DNA of 64,000 nucleotides from Ipomoea triloba (Eukaryota > Streptophyta > Magnoliopsida > Solanales > Convolvulaceae), in assembly GCF_003576645.1 (NCBI RefSeq), contig NC_044917.1:4563358-4627357 (forward strand), written 5' to 3'. The position numbers were made by a program, and so were the translations under genes. The notes beneath the pieces are model-generated. The model was not told the origin of the DNA, searched no databases, and saw only the letters and a program-made list of their open reading frames with translations. How positions within the stretch are numbered: position 1 is the stretch's first letter; the number at the start of each line of letters is the position of its first letter. Shown one piece after another: positions 57,384-64,000 of the stretch.

Positions 57384-59721
57384 ATCTTGCCGCCTTCTTT
57401 ATCCGATATTGCAGTGAAGACCCCAAATTTGAAATGAATTGAACAGAAAGGGTATAGAGCCTCAAGCTTTAATCTTGATCTTCCTAAAACAAGGACCAAA
57501 AATAAACCAAGGAGTTTTAGCTATGGAAGCAGAACCAGCATTTCTCCAATTTAAGAACAACACCAATAAGGGGGGCCCTGGGAAATCAAAGTTCATCAGA
57601 AATGAAGATGAAGCTCAGAATACCCCACACTTGACAAAAGGTACAAACTTTCGGTTCTGTCCCAATGAAGGACAAAATGATATTTATTCACCAACTAGCA
57701 TTTAAAGAGCCCAAAATAGAAATTTACAGCAGAAAAAAGAGCACAAACTGATATCAGATTAATACAAATGGAATACCAATCAAACCCAACACTCTAAAGT
57801 TAAGATAAATCGATTTCGCAGCTCAATCTTTCCAAACCTCAGATCCAATGACTAGCATAGATTAATCTATGTCTAAAGATACATATTCATATCCATATAC
57901 ACACTGAAACTGGCCTAAGAGGTGAGCTATATTGAAATTTATAAACCTTTCTTATTATACTAAAATGATGAACAGAGAGATAAATACAGCCTCAGAAAGA
58001 CACCAAACGCAGTGGACGCAATCCATTCAAATTTCAAACTAATCAAATAAATTCATAAGAGGAATGGGTCAGTCCCAACTTTCAAGAATTGATCTTTACA
58101 TAGAAAACAGCCATGAAAGTTTAAAGAACATGAAATAACTTGGGGAAAAGAAAACTGCTTTTGAAGAATAAAATTTGAGTAAACAATTCATAGAACCCAC
58201 TGACCAGAAAACACACAAGTGCGTTACAAGTCTACAACTTGCGACGGGCATTCAAACGCAGAGAGAGCGACGAGGAAGAGAGAGAGAGCGACGACCGTAC
58301 ATGGTTCCGTAAATGATGGGTAATTAAAATCAAGAGAGGTTAAACTTTAAAGTATCATAGCGCTAGTCAAACACTTCTTTTTGATGTAATTAAGACTGGC
58401 GATTGATTTGAATTTATAGAACAACAATCGCACAACTTAGCGGTAAACTTTGACAATTGATTTGTAGAGTTGTAGGCAAGGACACAGAGCCGTGTCGTTC
58501 GGTGAAAATCATCCATTCTTTTTTCTTTTCTTCTTTTTTTTTTTTTTTATAAAAATTTTACCACTGTTACTAATTTCATGTAATAGTATTTTAACTATTA
58601 ATTTGTATATATTTTTGTTCTTTGAAGTGCTATTTCATATGAATTTGTATTTTCTTTTTGTGTTTTAGTCTTTTAGATGACTAAAATATGTACAAATTTA
58701 ATAAGCAACTATACTATTAAACAATCAAGGAAAAAGTGTCAATTAGGTCACTTAATTTTTTTTTTTTTGTATAATTAAGTCATTAAACTTAAAAAGTGTG
58801 CAATCGAACCATCAAACAAGTAAAAATATGTGCAACTGAGACAATTTTTAGATCGCTTTTAATACAATTTAAGTTAAAAATATTTTGATATTATTTAATA
58901 TATATATATATATATATATATAATTTCCGCATAAAACATTGTAGAATTCAGTTATATGTATGTAAACTAATTAATACGCATGATATTTTTCTTGTCCCAT
59001 TTAATACTCCTTTACATGTTTTGTGATTTATAAATATCTTTCTTTCGTTGACACAATTACTTTTTTTTTTTTTTGAGAATAACGTTGACACAATTACTTA
59101 AAGTCTTAAACCTAAATGTCTAGGGTTTTAAAGTGAATAGGTAGGCCACATTTTGTTTTGAAAATAAAATATTCTACGGCAATAAATCAATTTTACATTT
59201 GTATACGTGATAATGATATTAATATCTAGTCAATTTTATCCTTCTTTTTTGGGGTCAAATTCACTCATATATACTTATTTCAATTAATTTAATTATCTAT
59301 CCAAATATTATTGTTTAACAAAAATTCATCATTATTGTAAAATATATTTCATAAGGTAAAAATTTATGTGAGGTCATCTCACGGATCCTTATTCGGGAGA
59401 TAAGTCGAATCAAGATGAAAATATAATAGTTATACTTTGAAAATGTAATACTAATCAGAAATAAAATGTTTATTATTTATAAGGGAAAGTATAATAAAAA
59501 TGTAATACTTTTATATTTTGATTTAAGGGTCTGTTCGAAAACTTTCAAAATGTTTTTCAAAAAAATGATTTTCATAAAATGACTCATTTTTTGTAAAATA
59601 TTTTAATTTTATTGTGTTTGGCTTAACGTCAGAAAAAATATCTTTTTCTTTTTCGCTGAAAGTTAAGAAATTATATTTTTTCTATTTGGTTTATTTTCTT
59701 GAAAATGAACATATTATTTTT

Positions 59722-59761
<40 letters not shown>

Positions 59762-60817
59762 TGTGGTGGTGGTGGTGTTGGTGGTGTGGTAGTGGTGGTG
59801 CCGGTAGTGGTGGTGCCGGTAGTGATGGTAGTGGTTGCATTGTGGTGTAGTGGCTGTGGTAGTAATAATAATAACAATTCAAGAACTAACTTAAAAACAA
59901 ATAGATGGAAAAGATGTGAAAAATAAAAAGAATCCTATTAAAAAAAATTAAGAAGACATTTTTTTTATCAAATTAGATATTTTTTCTATTTGATCAAAAT
60001 AAAATTTAAAAAATAATTATGAAAGTCATTTTTCGAATTTATCCGTTCACGAATAAAAATTCGTGAAAAAAGCTGTCGCTGGAGAGTTACTCATTTCGTA
60101 AATACTCCGTAATACATTGAACTTTCAACGGCCGTCGAAATCAGATCACCGAAACTGTAATTAGAATTAGCCAACCAACTACTAACCGATTGAGTGTGTG
60201 TGCAGTCTGAAGGAGCAGCTTCCATAGGTGATTTAATACAGACTATAACCAATCTAAATATGATTTGTTGGTAATATAAACTAATAATAAATTTTATAAA
60301 AATTTCGGAGTTTGACTGATATATTAGAAGTTAGAACATATACGTATTTTTTTTTTTTAAAATGTAATTCTTAAACAAATATTGTTCGATCAGTTGCTCA
60401 CGCTATATATATATATATTTTAAAGAACACCAAAAATATGTAACGATATTTTTATTGAATGAAAACAAAACATTCTACTCAGTATCGTAGAATTTTTAAT
60501 ATTTACAAAATTAAATTAAATTAAATTAAAGTCTCTCCTATCTTGTGTACCTACCGTCCATATTAGGCAATATAAAACAAGAATGTGAGTTACATTTGAG
60601 GTAATATTTGTGATTCTTGTTCAAAAAAGTTTGAAGCAAAAGGACTAACACATACTGTCTCTACCAGACTACCACCCCATAAGCTATCTCTAGTTAACCA
60701 ACAAAACACCTGATCTATTTCAGATTCATGGATTGAAGGGATGAAAACAACAAAGTTAATCAAAGAATTCAAAGCGCAGAGCCGACAAGTCCAACCACCA
60801 TGCAGCTCGGTGCCAAG
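57384..60817. other. Intergenic: GT14 leader, microsatellites, AT-rich DNA
   Basis: 57384-58320 is probably the 5' UTR (with an intron) and promoter side of the GT14 gene, including a GA/CT-rich stretch at 58258-58300. 58540-59380 is AT-rich with a (TA)n block at 58900-58921. 59728-59760 is (TAA)n, followed by a GGT/GTG-rich tract at 59762-59860. 60590-60817 is the 3' side of the SCAMP gene. No gene found. Confidence 0.55.
59728..59860. repeat. Compound microsatellite (TAA)n and (GGT)n
   Basis: About eleven TAA units, then an irregular G/T-rich tract made of GGT and GTG trinucleotides to about 59860. The frames seen here are repeat artefacts. Confidence 0.9.
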
Positions 60818-63729
60818 TTATAGCGATGCCATCATAGTCGATCTTGCAGCCTCCCTCTTCATCTGTTCCGCTTTGCCACTTCCCCGGAAATAGGAGAAAA
60901 CTTGCTGCATGAATGTGTTGCAGGATAGAATAAGCCCGCTAGCATTGATAGAATTGACAGAAAGCTAAGGAAGAATGTGAAAGAGGCTTTTGGGATGAAC
61001 CTGAATGACCCATATGCTTATCAGTGATTCAATGCAGAAGAGTACAAATCCTATGAGGTAGAAGATCTGCAGGCAAAAGCAGATTTTTTGTTTGGGTGTG
61101 AAATTTTACCATGTTTCTACCGCATTATTGTACAACATCTTAAACAACTTACCCCAACAAAAATACTGTCTGTTAAAACTTCAAGTGCAGGCAACATGCC
61201 ACTGTAAACATGAAGATCACATACTAAATAGTATCAGACAAAATAAACAAAAGATACAGGCCAGGAAAGCTTATCTTTTGCACATGCTAGGAAATCATAA
61301 CCTGTTTTAAGACAATATGTAGAAAGCAACTTACGTCAAAGATTTCCCCTTGAAGAAGATGGGAGGTGCGATAGCAGCAACAACACAGAACCCAATGTGG
61401 ATCTTCAACATTAAAATAACATAACACGAGTTAAAAGGGATAAGAAAAATCAGACTCAACATTTCGACAATAGCTATGTTCAAATACAATGAAGAAATGA
61501 AAGCCAGGTTTAGTATTCACCGAATAACACACGAAGAACTGCCCAAACCTTATTGCACTATCAGTCCTGCATACATAAACATGACAGCGTACACATTTCA
61601 AGGAGGTAGGGGATCCCCAAAATAATTGATTAGTAAAGCAAATTTTATACTTCTCCTTTGCATTATAAAGAAGTATCAAGTGAAACATGATACCATAGTT
61701 GCAATTGAGATAATTAAACATTGTAAGTATGGGAGAAACAGAAAAATGTCAAAAAGAAAAAAAAAATACCTCATTGCACGATAAAGAGGTTGGTACCAGA
61801 AAACATAGGCTCCTGGGACACCTGATATCAAGTAAATTATAGCAAGAAACCATATCGTTACACCTGAAAATTAACAGAACTTAAAATTAGTCGCAAACTT
61901 TTAACCAATTTCTGAATGAAGATCCAGAAATGAAATTTAACACCAACCTTCTCCCTTCAACCAAGCACAGGTAACTGCTACAAAATTCCAGCAAAGACAG
62001 AGAACAAGTCCTGCAAGTCACTGAAGCCAAAATGAGCCTAATATTCTGCAAATATGGTTTTTTTTTTTTTTTTTAAATTCAAATATTTTTAATAAGACCA
62101 AACTAAAACCAGAATCTATTACTGGCATTTCAACCTCAAATTTATTATAAACTAACTATAATAAAATCGATTTCAGCAGGATAACACAATCATAATATTC
62201 CCAAGTAAATTGACCTTTAGAATTGAAATACATGCAAAAGGGTACAAAAATGAATTACAAGGATGACAGGCATTGAATATCAAATTCATATGCTGATAGA
62301 TGCTTGAACTTGGGTAGAGGTTGGGAAGAAAAAAAACAACAATATCAATGAAACTGGATTTAGACGACATACCCAAATATGTTGTGAATGCCACGTACTG
62401 CAACCTCTGTAGATGGATTGGAATTTCATTTGCAATGTCATGGTGAATGACAGGAAAGAACGGAGGCCAATTGTTTTCCTCAATTACAATCCCAGCTGCC
62501 AAATAGAAAACACATGATAGATTTAGTATCACACAGTGGAGAGGAAAACACTGTTGAAAAAATCTGAGTTTGACATGAGGTGCAAGTAATATAGAGAGCT
62601 ACCTCGTTTAATGGCATCCTCCTTCCTTTGCAGTTCCTAAAGAATACCAATAAACTGACAATTAGCATGAAAAAATAAGTCAAATTACAATAAGACTAAA
62701 AGAGGCCTGAATTCTAGATTAGGAAAAAAAAACTTGCAAGTAAACTGGCATCCTATTTCTAAATGCACTAATTCAAGAAAGCAAAGAAGCTAAGGGATTG
62801 TTTACTAAAGTGGAAAAAATGTTGTAATCCAACCTAACATCAAACCAAAGCAAAGAGTATAAAATTTAAGCAAAACAGAATTCAAAATCATACCTCTTCC
62901 CTCTTTTTCAGTTCAGCCTCCCTAGCTAGAAGCTCCTTCTCCCTCTTCTTTAAATCCTGAATTTATAGAAGCAAATAGATTATCTCAACCCTAATACCCT
63001 AAAAATTACAATCATAAAAAGGGACCCTGAAAAGTGCCTTATGTATGTAAAAAAGAGCAGCTACCACTTATATGATGAGGAGCATTGTTTTCACCTGGGA
63101 GTTACCAAGGGGAATATCAACAGTAGCACTATGATCATAGTCAACAGGTTCATGAGGAAGAGGGGAAAGCTGTGAGTTTGATGCTTGTGGGGCACCCCGG
63201 GAATTCTTCAGATTTCAACAGAATTTGGTAATGCATATGCAAGGTAATTTTGTAATTATTACTGAATGAAGAAAAACAAGCATGCAACTAATAGATTCTC
63301 ACCAAATCGAGTTCTAGACCGACCAAATGAAAAACTTCATACCACTACAACTAAACGTAAAGTCGTATATATCTACATAGTGCCAATTGTAATGCAGATG
63401 AAACACCATTCTGCATAAGTTTTTCACAGTGATTGATGGCGATTCATGTAACAAGAATACATTCAGCACGAAAACTAAAACCAAAATTTCTGAAATTGAC
63501 TGCCCTGGCAGCGCAATTAAACCTAAACAATAATAATCAAACCCCTTCACAGAATCCCTAACCATTGTACAATCGCACGCACCAAAATAAAATCAAACTT
63601 CAACGATACGACAATGCGCCCATGTAATATGATATGACAATACATGCATGAATGCATGATTCAAGACAATACCGCAAATGGGTTAATTTCTTCATCGGCG
63701 AACGGATTCTCCTTGTAACCGCTTGCCAT
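60818..63729 (-). CDS. Secretory carrier-associated membrane protein (SCAMP)
   Basis: Four-pass protein of the trans-Golgi network, endosomes and plasma membrane, acting in membrane trafficking. Twelve exons: 63673-63729, 63095-63205, 62894-62956, 62603-62636, 62373-62495, 61948-62010, 61770-61863, 61521-61566, 61335-61402, 61153-61201, 61001-61066, 60818-60904; 286 residues, normal for plant SCAMPs. Two NPF motifs near the N-terminus ([18 protein letters not shown]) suit binding of EH-domain endocytic proteins. A charged coiled coil ([20 protein letters not shown]) is followed by the SCAMP core ([43 protein letters not shown]), four membrane spans and the tail ending RSTMMASL. Confidence 0.95.
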
Positions 63730-64000
63730 GAGATTGAATCACCAACAACTATCAACAGAAAGAAAAGAAAAAAAAAAAAAAGATTTTTATTTATTTAATT
63801 TCATTAATTCACGCTTTCTAAATTCTAAGAACTCGATCTTCCCCGGGAGAAGAACGAAAGGATCGCACACTAAAATTCTGATATTAAGCAAACATTTCCG
63901 GTTGTCCAAAATCCACACTGACATTTTCAGGTTGAGAGCAGAGAATGCCGCATTTTGCGCTGGTTGTTAAATACGGATAAGGTTTTAGCCCTTCCATTTT
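63730..64000. promoter_or_regulatory. 5' UTR and promoter side of the SCAMP gene
   Basis: Upstream of the SCAMP start codon on the minus strand. It has a T-rich leader (A-run on the plus strand at 63755-63780) and no open frame of note. No specific element can be assigned. Confidence 0.4.

Noticed and set aside
59614..59926. Poly-Asn, poly-Ile and Gly/Val-rich frames
   Set aside because: Translation of (TAA)n and (GGT)n repeats.
60930..61030. Plus-strand frame [23 protein letters not shown]
   Set aside because: Antisense to the SCAMP exon 11 and intron 11 region, which is firmly supported on the minus strand.
1..64000. CRISPR arrays, operons, prokaryotic or plastid/mitochondrial insertions
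   Set aside because: No spaced direct repeats of CRISPR type and no organellar gene fragments recognised; the genes are intron-containing plant nuclear genes.

Overview
The window is nuclear DNA of a flowering plant, almost certainly a eudicot. Evidence: AT-rich intergenic DNA, GT-AG introns, tRNA-Tyr genes with introns, plant-specific families (QWRF/AUGMIN8-like, GlcAT14, SYP124-type syntaxin, LAZ1/DUF300, type II NADH dehydrogenase with an EF hand, FBD F-box genes) and many plant MITEs. The species cannot be named from the sequence alone.

Layout. 1-8330 is a nearly intact minus-strand LINE (ORF1, then ORF2 with endonuclease, RT and RNase H, running off the left edge). It is split by a partial LTR element (1185-3443) whose insertion is bracketed by a 67-bp repeat of LINE sequence. 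9114-11775 is an external mitochondrial NADH dehydrogenase (minus, 9 exons). 13100-14500 has no convincing protein gene, but reads as a minus-strand snoRNA cluster with site II, telo-box and TATA signals upstream. 15230-17858 is a plastid-targeted multi-pass membrane protein (minus) with a frame-neutral 39-nt cassette exon. 19725-20072 holds tRNA-Tyr, tRNA-Asp and a broken tRNA-Asp copy.

20900-34400 is a tandem F-box/FBD cluster: three minus-strand genes, one orphan exon and repeated upstream blocks, one of them inverted. It is heavily colonised by MITEs, including elements nested in (TA)n tracts and a long-TIR Mutator-like element with a perfect 10-bp target duplication.

34562-38655 is a LAZ1 homolog (plus, 8 exons). 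42263-44645 is a QWRF/AUGMIN8-like protein (plus, 6 exons). Two more tRNA-Tyr genes lie at 45760 and 47240. 50220-51164 is an intronless SYP124-type syntaxin (plus). 53718-54980 encodes a 101-residue mitochondrial single-membrane-span protein (plus), convergent with a GT14 glucuronosyltransferase-like gene (55391-57383, minus). 60818-63729 is a SCAMP (minus, 12 exons).

The protein genes are ordinary independent plant loci, not an operon or pathway. Several act in membrane traffic or cell-wall work (SYP124 syntaxin, SCAMP, GlcAT14, LAZ1 homolog) and two in mitochondrial electron transport. The least ordinary parts are the probable snoRNA cluster, the cassette exon, the LINE/LTR junction and the MITE-rich F-box array. 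Exon boundaries were placed by eye from GT/AG sites, reading frame and family knowledge. All intron-containing models below sum to a whole number of codons.
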